A DNA stretch of 64,000 nt from Bacteroidales bacterium (GTDB taxonomy: Bacteria > Bacteroidota > Bacteroidia > Bacteroidales > Paludibacteraceae): positions 62,001 to 126,000 of the forward strand of contig SUXC01000001.1 of assembly GCA_015061165.1 (NCBI GenBank), written 5' to 3'. Below the pieces are notes generated by a model. That model had not been told where the DNA came from. It searched no databases and worked only from the letters and a program-made list of their open reading frames with translations. This document shows positions 1 through 7,730 of the stretch, piece after piece. The translations under genes and the position numbers were made by a program. Every line of letters begins with the position of its first letter. Position 1 is the stretch's first letter.

Positions 1-164
1 ATGACATGCTAAAGAATCTTGTACATGAAAATGGCGGAGAGATTCTTGGTCTTGGAACTATCTGTATGTACACTCACGATTCGACTGGGCGCAAAGCAAT
101 CTTAACAGGATGGCTCGCATCTCAATCAGACATGCTGTCAGAAGACTGGGAACTTGTCGAGTAG
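1..164 (+). CDS. C-terminal end of an unidentified protein (cut by window edge)
   Basis: An open frame enters from the window edge and stops at TAG 162-164, giving about 53 residues that end in DWELVE. The segment includes GEILGLGTICMYTHDSTGR and GWLASQSDML. I do not recognise the family. A strong hairpin terminator begins 29 bases after the stop, which supports a real gene end. The true start lies outside the window. Confidence 0.5.
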   Translation, partial: DMLKNLVHENGGEILGLGTICMYTHDSTGRKAILTGWLASQSDMLSEDWELVE

Positions 165-192
165 GTTGTGATTTCGCACCTGTAAGTTAGCG

Positions 193-239
193 AAAATGCC
201 TGTAATGTGATAGAAAATAATCATATTGCAGGCATTTTT
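193..239 (+). terminator. Rho-independent terminator after the partial gene
   Basis: AAAATGCCTGTAATGTGAT (193-211) pairs with 220-238 around an A-rich loop and is followed by a T run. It lies between the partial gene and the next promoter. Confidence 0.75.
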
Positions 240-240
240 C

Positions 241-271
241 TTGTTTATATAGTTTTTTTATTGTACCTTTG
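241..271 (+). promoter_or_regulatory. Bacteroidetes-type promoter of the small gene at 289
   Basis: TTG at 241-243, a 20-base spacer, and TACCTTTG at 264-271 match the Bacteroidetes -33/-7 consensus. The ATG of the next small gene lies 18 bases downstream. Confidence 0.7.
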
Positions 272-288
272 TCGCCGCAATTGAGAAG

Positions 289-471
289 ATGGAAATAATA
301 TCGGGTAACAAAAACTATGTAGTAAGTTTCACTGATGTTTCACAGAGTCTAATCCACCTCCCGTATCTTACTGTATATCAAAAAACTACAACTGAATACG
401 AGAAGATCGAGGTTCATCTTTGGTTATTAGCATGGGAGTACCAGAGACGGTATAAGGGAGAGAAATCTTAA
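289..471 (+). CDS. Small hypothetical protein, 60 aa
   Basis: A 60-residue frame with no recognised family: polar, no signal peptide, with a central aromatic-rich stretch (VHLWLLAWEYQRRYKG) and a basic C-terminus. It is supported by position: a good promoter ends 18 bases before the ATG and a strong hairpin terminator follows 80 bases after the stop, so it has its own transcription unit. No useful ribosome binding site is visible, which is normal for this phylum. The alternative is a short non-coding transcript. Confidence 0.4.
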   Translation: MEIISGNKNYVVSFTDVSQSLIHLPYLTVYQKTTTEYEKIEVHLWLLAWEYQRRYKGEKS

Positions 472-551
472 TAAAAAGCCTTTTTCTGGAGATAAAGATA
501 TACACAGCGAACTACCGCCGTGCACATAACAAACTGCGGGAACAAAATCAA

Positions 552-590
552 ACAAAAGACATCGATAGGTTTCCTACCGATGTCTTTTGT
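552..590. terminator. Bidirectional terminator between the small gene and tig
   Basis: ACAAAAGACATCG (552-564) pairs with CGATGTCTTTTGT (578-590), with an inner AGG/CCT pairing. A-rich and T-rich flanks make it usable on both strands, for the small plus-strand gene and for tig on the minus strand. Confidence 0.75.
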
Positions 591-661
591 TTTGTATTGT
601 CGGCTACTGCCGAGGTTGTGTGCCCATTGGGCAGGTCGTGTCGCTTCGCGAGGTCTAACGA

Positions 662-1996
662 TTACGCGAAGAGTTTGCCGAAGTCAGCGTGGCTGATCTC
701 TTTCTCCTCAATCTTGGCTACGCCTTTGAGTGCGTCGTAGATCTTGTTCTCAGCTACGCGCTCAACGATACCACGGAGTTGCTTCTCATCCTTAAGCATT
801 TGCTCTGCGTAGTTAGCCAAGTAGCTATCCTCTACGTGCATCAAACCGTATTGCATGAACTGCATGCGAGCTACCTCTTTAGCGTATGCCTCTACGTCCT
901 CTTTCTCTACTTGAACGTTGAAGTGCTTAGCCAATTGGTCTTTTGCCAAGTGCCAACGGAGCTCATCCACCATAGCTGGGAAGTCTTTCTCGAGTTCCTC
1001 CTCAGTCATCTTCTCGTTGGTAGCTTTCACCCAACGTTTGAGGAATGCCTCTGGAAACTCTACCTTAGCCATCTTCTTCATCACTGCTGCCTTAGCGTCC
1101 AAACCGAACTTGTACTTAGCATCCTCTGCCATGTTTTGCTCGATCTCGGCTTTGATATGTGCGCGGAAGTCTGCCTCATCAGCGATATTGTTCTCGCCAT
1201 ACACCTTTGCAAACAACTCGCCGTCGATAGCCGCAGCTTGGTGACGGGTGATAGCTTGCAACTCGAAGGTGAAGTCAGAAGTCAATTCTTTTGCCTCCTC
1301 TTTGGTGATACCGAGCATAGAGCTTACCTCTACTTCGCTACCATATGCTTTGGTTGGGTTGAAGGTGATGACGTCGCCTACCTTTGCGCCTGCAAAGAGC
1401 TTAGCTTGCTCTGCATCCTTCATGTATTGAGGAGTGAGCATACCGTTCTCCTTCACGATACCGTTCTCTTTTTGCTCGGTGAGCAGACCCTTGAGCACGT
1501 CGCCATCTTGCACCTCTTCAGCGCTTACGTAATCGCCAAAGCGTTGTGCATAGCTTTGTACTTGGTTCTCCACCATTTCATCGGTAACGGTGATGGTGTA
1601 TTGAGTGAGTTTGTTCTTGCCGTTGAGCATTGCATCGAACTCTGGAGCCACAGCAATGTCGAAGCAGAAAGTGAAAGTGTCTTGTGTGTCGAAGTTCACC
1701 TCTGGAGTGAGTTCCTCGTTTGGCAATGGGTCGCCAAGGAGGTTGAGGTGTTGCTCTTCGATGTACTTATTGAGGTTCTCGCCGATGGTTTTGTTGATTA
1801 CCTCAGCAAGGATGCTCTTTCCGTACATTTTTTGCAACATGCCCTTAGGTGCCATACCCGGACGGAAACCTGGGATGTTGGCTTTCTTACGAATTTGGAT
1901 AAGTTCTTTTTGAACTGCCTCTTGGTAGTCTGCTGGCTCCACAGTCATGGTGATTACCGCAGTGAGGTCTTTGATTTCTGATTGTTCAATTTTCAT
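662..1996 (-). CDS. tig: Trigger factor, ribosome-bound chaperone
   Basis: Trigger factor binds the ribosome exit tunnel and shields nascent chains in the cytoplasm. The 444-residue protein has the N-terminal ribosome-binding domain with the family signature IPGFRPGMAP near residues 41-50. It continues through a divergent central region in place of a classic FKBP domain and a helical C-terminal chaperone domain (AEFRAHIKAEIEQN-like helices from about residue 265). The start MKIEQSEIKDL fits the family N-terminus. It lies downstream of typA on the same strand with a 55-base gap that contains a short 7-base-period repeat. A large antisense frame over it is a shadow. Confidence 0.93.
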   Translation of the reverse strand: MKIEQSEIKDLTAVITMTVEPADYQEAVQKELIQIRKKANIPGFRPGMAPKGMLQKMYGKSILAEVINKTIGENLNKYIEEQHLNLLGDPLPNEELTPEVNFDTQDTFTFCFDIAVAPEFDAMLNGKNKLTQYTITVTDEMVENQVQSYAQRFGDYVSAEEVQDGDVLKGLLTEQKENGIVKENGMLTPQYMKDAEQAKLFAGAKVGDVITFNPTKAYGSEVEVSSMLGITKEEAKELTSDFTFELQAITRHQAAAIDGELFAKVYGENNIADEADFRAHIKAEIEQNMAEDAKYKFGLDAKAAVMKKMAKVEFPEAFLKRWVKATNEKMTEEELEKDFPAMVDELRWHLAKDQLAKHFNVQVEKEDVEAYAKEVARMQFMQYGLMHVEDSYLANYAEQMLKDEKQLRGIVERVAENKIYDALKGVAKIEEKEISHADFGKLFA

Positions 1997-2027
1997 ATAA
2001 CTAAATTTTTAATTTGATTTCTTTTTT

Positions 2028-2055
2028 GAGTCAGGATTCGGGAATCGAGAGTTAA
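2028..2055. repeat. Four-unit 7-base array between tig and typA
   Basis: Units gagtcag, gattcgg, gaatcga, gagttaa. It has the same unit type (GGGAATC/GGGAGTC) as the long arrays inside the methyltransferase and folK genes. It overlaps the last codon of typA. Confidence 0.6.
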
Positions 2056-3851
2056 GATTTGTTTGCGCGTTTGCGCTCGAGTTCATCGAGGATAATCTTG
2101 CGGATACGCATGTAGTTTGGTGTTACCTCTACGTATTCATCTTCCTTGATATACTCCAATGCCTCCTCCAGCGAGAAGATTACAGGTGGTGGCAATACCG
2201 CCTTGTCATCTGCCGACTTCGAGCGCATATTGGTCAGTTTCTTCGACTTGGTTACATTGATAACAATGTCGCCCTCTTTGCTATTCTCGCCCACAACCTG
2301 ACCTGCATATACCTCGTCTTGTGGCGAAATGAAGAATCGTCCGCGGTCTTGCAATTTGTCCAAGGCATAGGCATATGCCGTACCCGACTCCATAGCGATG
2401 AGCGAACCGTTGTTGCGCTTCACAATCTCGCCTTTGTATGGTTGGAACTCCAAGAAACGGTGCGCCATGATCGCCTCGCCTGCCGACACGTTCAGCACGT
2501 AGGTACGCATACCGATGATACCACGGCTCGGAATCTCGAACTCCAGTTGTACGCGGTCGTTGATCATCTCCATGCGGGTCATCTCGCCCTTGTGGGTGGA
2601 TACATATTCGATAATCTTGCCCGAGCACTCCTCTGGCGTGTTCACCGTGAGTTGCTCCACAGGTTCGCACTTCACGCCGTCAATCTCCTTGATAATGACT
2701 TGTGGCTGACCTACCTGCAACTCGTATCCCTCGCGGCGCATGGTCTCTACCAATACGCTCAGGTGCAACACACCACGACCAAACACATTCCACGAGTTCT
2801 CATCCGTACCGCGCTCCACGCGCAATGCCAAGTTCTTTTCCAATTCTTTGTCCAAGCGTTCTTGGATATGGCGCGAAGTCACGAACTTACCGTCTTGACC
2901 GAAGAATGGCGAGTCGTTGATAGTGAATACCATGGACATCGTTGGCTCATCAATCGCGATGGGCTTCAATGCCTCTGGTGTCTCAATGTCGCAAATCGTG
3001 TCGCCAATCTCGAAACCGTCAATACCGATGAGCGCGCATATATCGCCCGATTTCATTTCGTCTGTTTTCACATGTCCCATGCCCGAGAACGTGTGCAACT
3101 CTTTGATTTTGGTCTTGACCATCGTGCCGTCTTTCTTGGCGAGCATGACGTTCTGACCGTTGCGCAATGTACCACGGTGCACACGTCCCACAGCAATACG
3201 ACCTACGTATGGGTTGTAGTCAAGACTGGTGATGAGCATCTGTGGTGTACCCTCCAACACTTCAGGCTCTGGGATATACTCAATGATGGCATCCATCAAT
3301 GCGGTCAGGTCTTCGGTTGGCTGCTTCCAATCGGTGGACATCCAGCCGTTCTTGGCTGAGCCGTAGAGCGTTTGGAAATCCAATTGTTCCTCTGTGGCAT
3401 CGAGGTTGCACATCAGGTCGAACACTTCCTCTTGCACCTCGTCAGGGCGGCAATTCAGTTTATCTACTTTATTGATTACCACGATGGGCTTCAAATTCAG
3501 TTCCAACGCTTTTTGCAACACGAAGCGCGTTTGTGGCATAGGGCCTTCGAAGGCATCCACCAGCAGCAGCACGCCGTCTGCCATGTTCAGTACGCGCTCC
3601 ACCTCGCCGCCAAAGTCGGCGTGGCCAGGGGTGTCAATCACATTGATTTTGTAGCCCTTGTATTCAATCGCTACGTTCTTCGCCAAGATGGTGATACCGC
3701 GCTCGCGCTCCAATTCGTTGTTGTCGAGGATAAGTTCGCCCTTCTGCTCGTTGTCGCGGAAGAGGTTGGCGGTGTACAGCATCTTGTCCACGAGCGTTGT
3801 TTTGCCGTGGTCTACGTGTGCGATAATGGCTATGTTTCTGATGTTTTGCAT
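2052..3851 (-). CDS. typA: Ribosome-associated GTPase TypA/BipA
   Basis: TypA is an EF-G-like GTPase that binds the 70S ribosome and aids 50S assembly and stress growth. The N-terminal G domain shows AHVDHGKTT (residues 11-19), the switch II motif DTPGHADF and the NKVD box. Elongation-factor domains II and V and the BipA-specific C-terminal domain follow. The longer frame would begin at 3896, but I chose ATG 3851 because AAAGGAGAAT lies directly upstream, a rare good ribosome site here, and 599 residues is the usual family length. Its promoter is at 3930-3960. Confidence 0.95.
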   Translation of the reverse strand: MQNIRNIAIIAHVDHGKTTLVDKMLYTANLFRDNEQKGELILDNNELERERGITILAKNVAIEYKGYKINVIDTPGHADFGGEVERVLNMADGVLLLVDAFEGPMPQTRFVLQKALELNLKPIVVINKVDKLNCRPDEVQEEVFDLMCNLDATEEQLDFQTLYGSAKNGWMSTDWKQPTEDLTALMDAIIEYIPEPEVLEGTPQMLITSLDYNPYVGRIAVGRVHRGTLRNGQNVMLAKKDGTMVKTKIKELHTFSGMGHVKTDEMKSGDICALIGIDGFEIGDTICDIETPEALKPIAIDEPTMSMVFTINDSPFFGQDGKFVTSRHIQERLDKELEKNLALRVERGTDENSWNVFGRGVLHLSVLVETMRREGYELQVGQPQVIIKEIDGVKCEPVEQLTVNTPEECSGKIIEYVSTHKGEMTRMEMINDRVQLEFEIPSRGIIGMRTYVLNVSAGEAIMAHRFLEFQPYKGEIVKRNNGSLIAMESGTAYAYALDKLQDRGRFFISPQDEVYAGQVVGENSKEGDIVINVTKSKKLTNMRSKSADDKAVLPPPVIFSLEEALEYIKEDEYVEVTPNYMRIRKIILDELERKRANKS

Positions 3852-3929
3852 ATTCTCCTTTGGTTTATTTTTTAGCGATTTTTCGAGCGTACTCACATGC
3901 GCGCATTACGCATTATATGAAAAATCGGG

Positions 3930-3960
3930 CAAAGGTACTACAAAAAAAGCACATATGCAA
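3930..3960 (-). promoter_or_regulatory. Promoter of typA
   Basis: On the minus strand TTGCA (-33, ending at 3960) is followed by a 20-base spacer and TACCTTTG (3937-3930). The leader to the typA ATG is about 75 bases. Confidence 0.8.
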
Positions 3961-4034
3961 ATTTTTCAGCCAAAAAATACACACCGCTATATATTTTGCT
4001 AATATCTCATGAAGCGCGGCAGGAAGTTGATTGC

Positions 4035-4085
4035 CGCGCAATGTTGTCTATGTTGTCTTTTTAATAAAAAATGTTAATTTATATT
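4035..4085. repeat. Dispersed intergenic repeat, copy 1
   Basis: GCGCAATGTTGTCTATGTTG followed by TCTTTTTAATAAAAAATG resembles the sequence at 24046-24101 upstream of ybeY (GCGCAGTTGTTGTTTATGTTG, then TCTTCTTAAATAAAATAA). Both copies lie in long intergenic spaces. Confidence 0.5.
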
Positions 4086-4120
4086 GTTTGTCTTCAGCGC
4101 TTTTTCTCTCCCAGCATTTA

Positions 4121-4153
4121 TCCCGAAGATACCCCGAAGATACCCCGAAGATA
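4121..4153. repeat. Three-unit 11-base tandem repeat
   Basis: Units CCCGAAGATAC, CCCGAAGATAC, CCCGAAGATAG in exact register. The unit resembles the 11-base repeats at 22541-22646 (CCCGATACATA and CCCATGAATAC). Confidence 0.8.
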
Positions 4154-4225
4154 GACCACATATAAAACGCTCTTTTTCCCTCTTTCCCTATAAGATATTT
4201 TAACATATTTTTAACAAAGCACTTC

Positions 4226-4472
4226 ACTTCCACACTACCACACTACCACATAAAAAAATGTGTCGAACGTTTTTCCAAAAAATCCAATTTTAGCCTATAT
4301 AATTAATATATAATATATATTATATATTATATATATAATTATAACCCTACCCCCTATTGCCCCCTCCCCTTAAAATTTTGCCATTTTCAGCCAAAGTATG
4401 ATTGCAGCATTTTAGCCCTAAAATACACCCATTCGCTCATAATTTTATGTGGTAGTGTGGTAATGTGGAAGT
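4226..4472. repeat. AT-rich 247-bp element bounded by 30-base inverted repeats
   Basis: The left arm 4226-4255 and the right arm 4443-4472 are reverse complements at 29 of 30 positions. Each arm is itself a short array of an 8-base unit (CCACACTA / GTGGTAGT). The interior is non-coding and contains a long A/T palindrome near 4297-4343. The element lies between the divergent typA and yccF promoters. It may be a MITE-like remnant or a large cruciform. The rest of 3961-4509 holds no gene I can support. Confidence 0.65.
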
Positions 4473-4509
4473 TAAAAGTATTAAAATATATTAATAATCA
4501 CATATCCTC

Positions 4510-4540
4510 TTGCCCAATCCAAAATATTTCACTACCTTTG
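4510..4540 (+). promoter_or_regulatory. Promoter of yccF
   Basis: TTG 4510-4512, a 20-base spacer, and TACCTTTG 4533-4540. The ATG follows at 4568. Confidence 0.8.
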
Positions 4541-4567
4541 CAGTCGCAAAACGTAAAATACACCACT

Positions 4568-4936
4568 ATGAACTTTCTTGGAAATCTTGTTTGGCTGATT
4601 ATGGGCGGACTGCTCACAGCCGTCATGTATTGGATAGCAGGACTACTGATGTGCATCACCATCATCGGTATCCCCTTCGGCGTGCAACTCTTCAAGATTG
4701 GCACATTAGCACTGTGGCCCTTCGGGCATGACTTTACGCCCAAGAACAACGATACCAGCTGCTTGCAGGTGGTTTTCAATGTCCTTTGGATACTCCTCGG
4801 TTGGTGGGAGATCGCGCTCACGCACTTGGTATTCGGTTTGATTCTCTGCTGCACCATCGTGGGCATCCCATGGGGCGTACAACACTTCAAATTGGCAATA
4901 GCAACCGTCTTCCCATTTGGCAAGGAAGTGCTGTAA
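4568..4936 (+). CDS. yccF: YccF family inner-membrane protein (DUF307)
   Basis: A 122-residue membrane protein with the two YccF repeats: IIGIPFGVQLFKIGTLALWPFG near residue 35 and IVGIPWGVQHFKLAIATVFPFG near the C-terminus, each preceded by a hydrophobic helix. The function of the family is not established. An upstream in-frame extension to 4457 would cross the promoter, so the start at 4568 (MNFLGNLVWL) is preferred. It converges on the GNAT gene with only 19 bases between the stops. Confidence 0.85.
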   Translation: MNFLGNLVWLIMGGLLTAVMYWIAGLLMCITIIGIPFGVQLFKIGTLALWPFGHDFTPKNNDTSCLQVVFNVLWILLGWWEIALTHLVFGLILCCTIVGIPWGVQHFKLAIATVFPFGKEVL

Positions 4937-4955
4937 ACGATGGCGTTCTACTGAT

Positions 4956-5204
4956 TTATGAGGAAGATACAGTAGAAAGGTATTTCTGCGCAAACGAGCA
5001 AATCGGAATAATGGTATAGCCGTGCGCCGTCGCCCATTGCACAGCAGCACGCATTAAGCGAGAACCTATGCCGCGACCTTGCTCATAGGCGTATGTATGC
5101 AGTATAGACAACTCATTACCCGATAGTGAATATTGCAACTTTCCAAGCACTTTATCTTCTTCTATGGCTTGAATTTCTTTATTCTTGAAAATCGTTCGTA
5201 TCAT
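4956..5204 (-). CDS. Small GNAT-type N-acetyltransferase (YidJ/Gcn5-related)
   Basis: An 82-residue protein of the short acetyltransferase class. It shows the acyl-CoA loop GRGIGSRLM followed by a helix and the family-specific ending IIPICSFAQKYL. Earlier Met codons exist at 5249 and 5288, but the start at 5204 (MIRTIFKNKE) gives the normal length. The substrate is unknown. It converges with yccF and is divergent from rplU. Confidence 0.75.
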   Translation of the reverse strand: MIRTIFKNKEIQAIEEDKVLGKLQYSLSGNELSILHTYAYEQGRGIGSRLMRAAVQWATAHGYTIIPICSFAQKYLSTVSSS

Positions 5205-5315
5205 CGTTATGTAATTTTTATTGGTTACTATACGCCTACTCATACAAAAATCGCGCCAAAAAAACACAAAGAAATTCGTAATAATCATTTTTTTACAGAT
5301 TTTTTCAACAAATCC

Positions 5316-5346
5316 TTGGTCATATCAAAAAAAAGTAGTACCTTTG
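5316..5346 (+). promoter_or_regulatory. Promoter of rplU-rpmA with a 125-base leader
   Basis: TTGGTCATATC at 5316 with TACCTTTG at 5339-5346. The 33-base core is almost identical to the tRNA-Pro promoter at 49271-49301. The leader 5351-5476 is long and GC-rich for this phylum and could fold, as ribosomal protein leaders often do, but I see no known motif in it. Confidence 0.8.
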
Positions 5347-5476
5347 CACGCTTTTTCGGCTTTTGGGCTCCTAAGTAGCGCTGCTGAGGGGACGGATGAT
5401 ATCCATTTCGGGTATGCCAACGTCGAGGACTCCGCATCTCGCCTGACCGATGTTAATCATTAAAAACATTTAACAA

Positions 5477-5797
5477 ATGTACGCAATTGTAGAAATGCAA
5501 GGCTTCCAATACCGTGTGGAAGCAGGCAAAAAACTCTTTGTTAACCGCATCGCTGAGACAGAGAAAGGCGCTGAGGTAACATTCGAGAAAGTGCTCCTCG
5601 TGGACAACGACGGAGAGGTAAAAGTAGGTACTCCTGTTGTAGAGGGTGCTAAAGTGGTTTGCGAAGTACTCGACAACGAGTGCCGTGGCGAGAAAGTTCT
5701 CGTGTTCCACAAAAAACGCCGCAAAGGCTATCGTAAATTGAACGGCCATCGTCAAGATTTGACCAATCTCGTAGTTAAGGAGATCGTGTTGGCTTAA
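5477..5797 (+). CDS. rplU: Ribosomal protein L21
   Basis: A component of the 50S subunit that binds 23S rRNA near L20. The 106-residue sequence starts [20 protein letters not shown] and carries the late basic segment [18 protein letters not shown] typical of L21. It is followed after 35 bases by rpmA, the conserved L21-L27 operon. Confidence 0.97.
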   Translation: MYAIVEMQGFQYRVEAGKKLFVNRIAETEKGAEVTFEKVLLVDNDGEVKVGTPVVEGAKVVCEVLDNECRGEKVLVFHKKRRKGYRKLNGHRQDLTNLVVKEIVLA

Positions 5798-5832
5798 TTG
5801 TTTAACCTTTTTAAAAGCAAAGTTTAAGAGAT

Positions 5833-6096
5833 ATGGCACATAAGAAAGGTGTCGGTAGTTCCAAGAACGGCCGTGAATCAGAAAGCAAACGACTTGGTGT
5901 AAAAATCTTTGGTGGTCAATTCGCTAAAGCAGGTAACATCATCGTACGTCAACGTGGTACAGTGCACAACCCAGGCGAGAACATCGGTATGGGTTCTGAC
6001 CACACTCTTTTCGCACTTACAGATGGTATCGTATGCTTCCAAAAGAAGCGTAACAACAAATCCTACGTTTCTATCCAACCTATCGCTGAGGCATAA
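5833..6096 (+). CDS. rpmA: Ribosomal protein L27
   Basis: A 50S protein whose N-terminus reaches the peptidyl transferase centre. The 87-residue protein starts [20 protein letters not shown] and contains [17 protein letters not shown] and the HTLFALTDG motif. No N-terminal cleavage extension of the Firmicutes type is present. A strong terminator follows. Confidence 0.97.
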   Translation: MAHKKGVGSSKNGRESESKRLGVKIFGGQFAKAGNIIVRQRGTVHNPGENIGMGSDHTLFALTDGIVCFQKKRNNKSYVSIQPIAEA

Positions 6097-6118
6097 TCGG
6101 ATAGAGGGATAAACCGCA

Positions 6119-6169
6119 ACATTTCTCCTACCGATTGCACACGCAATTCGGCGGGAGAAATTTGTTTTT
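6119..6169 (+). terminator. Terminator of the rplU-rpmA operon
   Basis: ACATTTCTCCTACCGATTGC pairs with GCAATTCGGCGGGAGAAATTT across an ACAC loop and is followed by TTTTT. Confidence 0.85.
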
Positions 6170-6204
6170 ATGAATTCTTATCTCGCCTTTACGGCTTGAA
6201 CGAT

Positions 6205-6239
6205 TAATTCAAAATTCATAATTCAAAATTCTAAATTAG
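6205..6239. repeat. Five-unit 7-base array directly before serS
   Basis: Units taattca, aaattca, taattca, aaattct, aaattag end one base before the serS ATG. The same units recur inside serS at 6720-6754. Confidence 0.8.
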
Positions 6240-6240
6240 C

Positions 6241-7614
6241 ATGCTGACTTTAAAACAAATATACGACAACAAAGCCGCTATCATTGCTGGCTTAGAGAAA
6301 AAGCACTTCGCCAATGCGGCTGAAACCATTGAGCAAGTCATCGCCCTTGATACAGAGCGCAAAGCAGCACAACAAAAGAAGGACGCTGCTTCGGCAGAGA
6401 TGAACAAAATCTCTAAATCCATCGGCGCACTCATGGCGCAAGGCAAACGCGAAGAGGCAGAGGCAGCCAAAGCACAAACAGGTGCACTCAAACAAGCCAT
6501 CCCTGGCTACGAGCAAGAGATGGCAAAAGCAGAAGAGGCACTCACCTCCCTGCTCCTCACTATCCCTAATGTACCTTACGACCTCGTACCTCAGGGCGGT
6601 AGCGCAGAGGATAACCTCGTGGTCAAAATAGGCAACTGGGAAAATAAGCCTATGCTCGACAAACTCGCTGCCGAAGGCACCATCGCCCTCCGCGATTGGG
6701 ATAACGAAGCAGACGAGGAAACTTCAAAATTCTTAATTCAAAATTCAGAATTCACAAAACTCCCACACTGGGAATTGGCGAAGAAATACAACCTCATTGA
6801 CTTCGACCTCGGTGTCAAAATCTCTGGAGCAGGCTTCCCCGTATATGTAGGTTTAGGCGCACGCCTGCAACGCGCACTCATTAATTTCTTCCTCGCGGAA
6901 GCCAGCGCAGCAGGTTATACCGAGATCATGCCACCTACCGTAGTGAACGAGGCCAGTGGTTATGGTACAGGACAACTCCCCGACAAAGAGGGACAAATGT
7001 ACCACTGCCAACTCGACAACCTCTACCTCATCCCTACTGCTGAGGTACCTGTTACCAACATTTACCGCGATGTCATCCTTGAAGAGGCACAACTGCCTAT
7101 CAAGAACTGCGCATACACCCAATGCTTCCGCCGCGAGGCAGGTTCCTATGGCAAAGACGTGCGCGGACTCAACCGCCTGCACGAGTTCAGCAAGGTAGAG
7201 ATCGTGCGTATTGACACCCCTGAGCACTCCGACGAGAGCCACAAAGAAATGCTCGCACACGTAGAGGGTCTTCTCCAAAAACTCGAACTCCCCTACCGCG
7301 TTCTTCGCCTCAGCGGTGGCGACATGTCCTTCACCGCAGCACTCTGCTATGACTTCGAGGTATATTCCGAAGCACAACACCGTTGGTTAGAGGTATCATC
7401 TACTTCTAACTTCGATACCTACCAAGCCAACCGCCTCCACTGCCGCTATCGCCGTGCAGAGGATAAGAAGGTAACTCTCTGTCACACGCTTAACGGTTCG
7501 GCATTGGCTCTCCCTCGTGTCGTGGCTGCCCTCCTCGAGAACAACCAAACACCTGAAGGCATCCGCATCCCTGCTGCCCTCCAACCATACATGGGCTGCG
7601 ATATAATCAAGTAA
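6241..7614 (+). CDS. serS: Seryl-tRNA synthetase
   Basis: A class II synthetase that charges tRNA-Ser in the cytoplasm. The 457-residue protein has the N-terminal coiled-coil arm (about residues 25-110), then motif 2 (TQCFRREAGSYGKDVRGL) and motif 3 (LNGSALALPRVVAALLEN). Residues about 160-172 (SKFLIQNSEFT) are encoded by a 7-base tandem array identical in units to the one just upstream of the start codon. The array sits between the arm and the catalytic core, before PHWEL, and keeps the frame. It appears to be a tolerated insertion. No promoter was found close by. Confidence 0.96.
   Translation: MLTLKQIYDNKAAIIAGLEKKHFANAAETIEQVIALDTERKAAQQKKDAASAEMNKISKSIGALMAQGKREEAEAAKAQTGALKQAIPGYEQEMAKAEEALTSLLLTIPNVPYDLVPQGGSAEDNLVVKIGNWENKPMLDKLAAEGTIALRDWDNEADEETSKFLIQNSEFTKLPHWELAKKYNLIDFDLGVKISGAGFPVYVGLGARLQRALINFFLAEASAAGYTEIMPPTVVNEASGYGTGQLPDKEGQMYHCQLDNLYLIPTAEVPVTNIYRDVILEEAQLPIKNCAYTQCFRREAGSYGKDVRGLNRLHEFSKVEIVRIDTPEHSDESHKEMLAHVEGLLQKLELPYRVLRLSGGDMSFTAALCYDFEVYSEAQHRWLEVSSTSNFDTYQANRLHCRYRRAEDKKVTLCHTLNGSALALPRVVAALLENNQTPEGIRIPAALQPYMGCDIIK
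6720..6754. repeat. 7-base array inside serS
   Basis: Units aacttca, aaattct, taattca, aaattca, gaattca. They are read in frame as part of the linker before the catalytic domain. Confidence 0.8.
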
Positions 7615-7632
7615 GATACACTTCGCACAAAC

Positions 7633-7667
7633 AAAAAACGACTGCCCCAACAAGCAGTCGTTTTTTT
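7633..7667 (+). terminator. Terminator of serS
   Basis: AAAAAACGACTGC pairs with GCAGTCGTTTTTT around an eight-base loop, followed by a T run. It is also usable for polA on the minus strand because both flanks are A/T runs. Confidence 0.85.
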
Positions 7668-7680
7668 ATTTCTCTTGAAC

Positions 7681-7730
7681 ACCAGCCTATACCACTCTAT
7701 ACTATCCTATACCACCCTACACACCGCGCA
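7681..7730. repeat. 10-base-period array ending at the polA stop
   Basis: Five consecutive 10-base blocks (accagcctat, accactctat, actatcctat, accaccctac, acaccgcgca). The array abuts the polA stop codon at 7731. Confidence 0.7.

Noticed and set aside
689-1981. 430-residue plus-strand frame over tig
   Set aside because: Antisense shadow of a clear trigger factor gene, with no motif and no promoter.
2319-3359. 346-residue plus-strand frame over typA
   Set aside because: Antisense shadow; His- and Leu-rich composition results from the codon pattern of TypA.
4048-4233. 61-residue minus-strand frame in the typA-yccF gap
   Set aside because: Spans a tandem repeat and AT-rich sequence; no promoter or protein-like composition.
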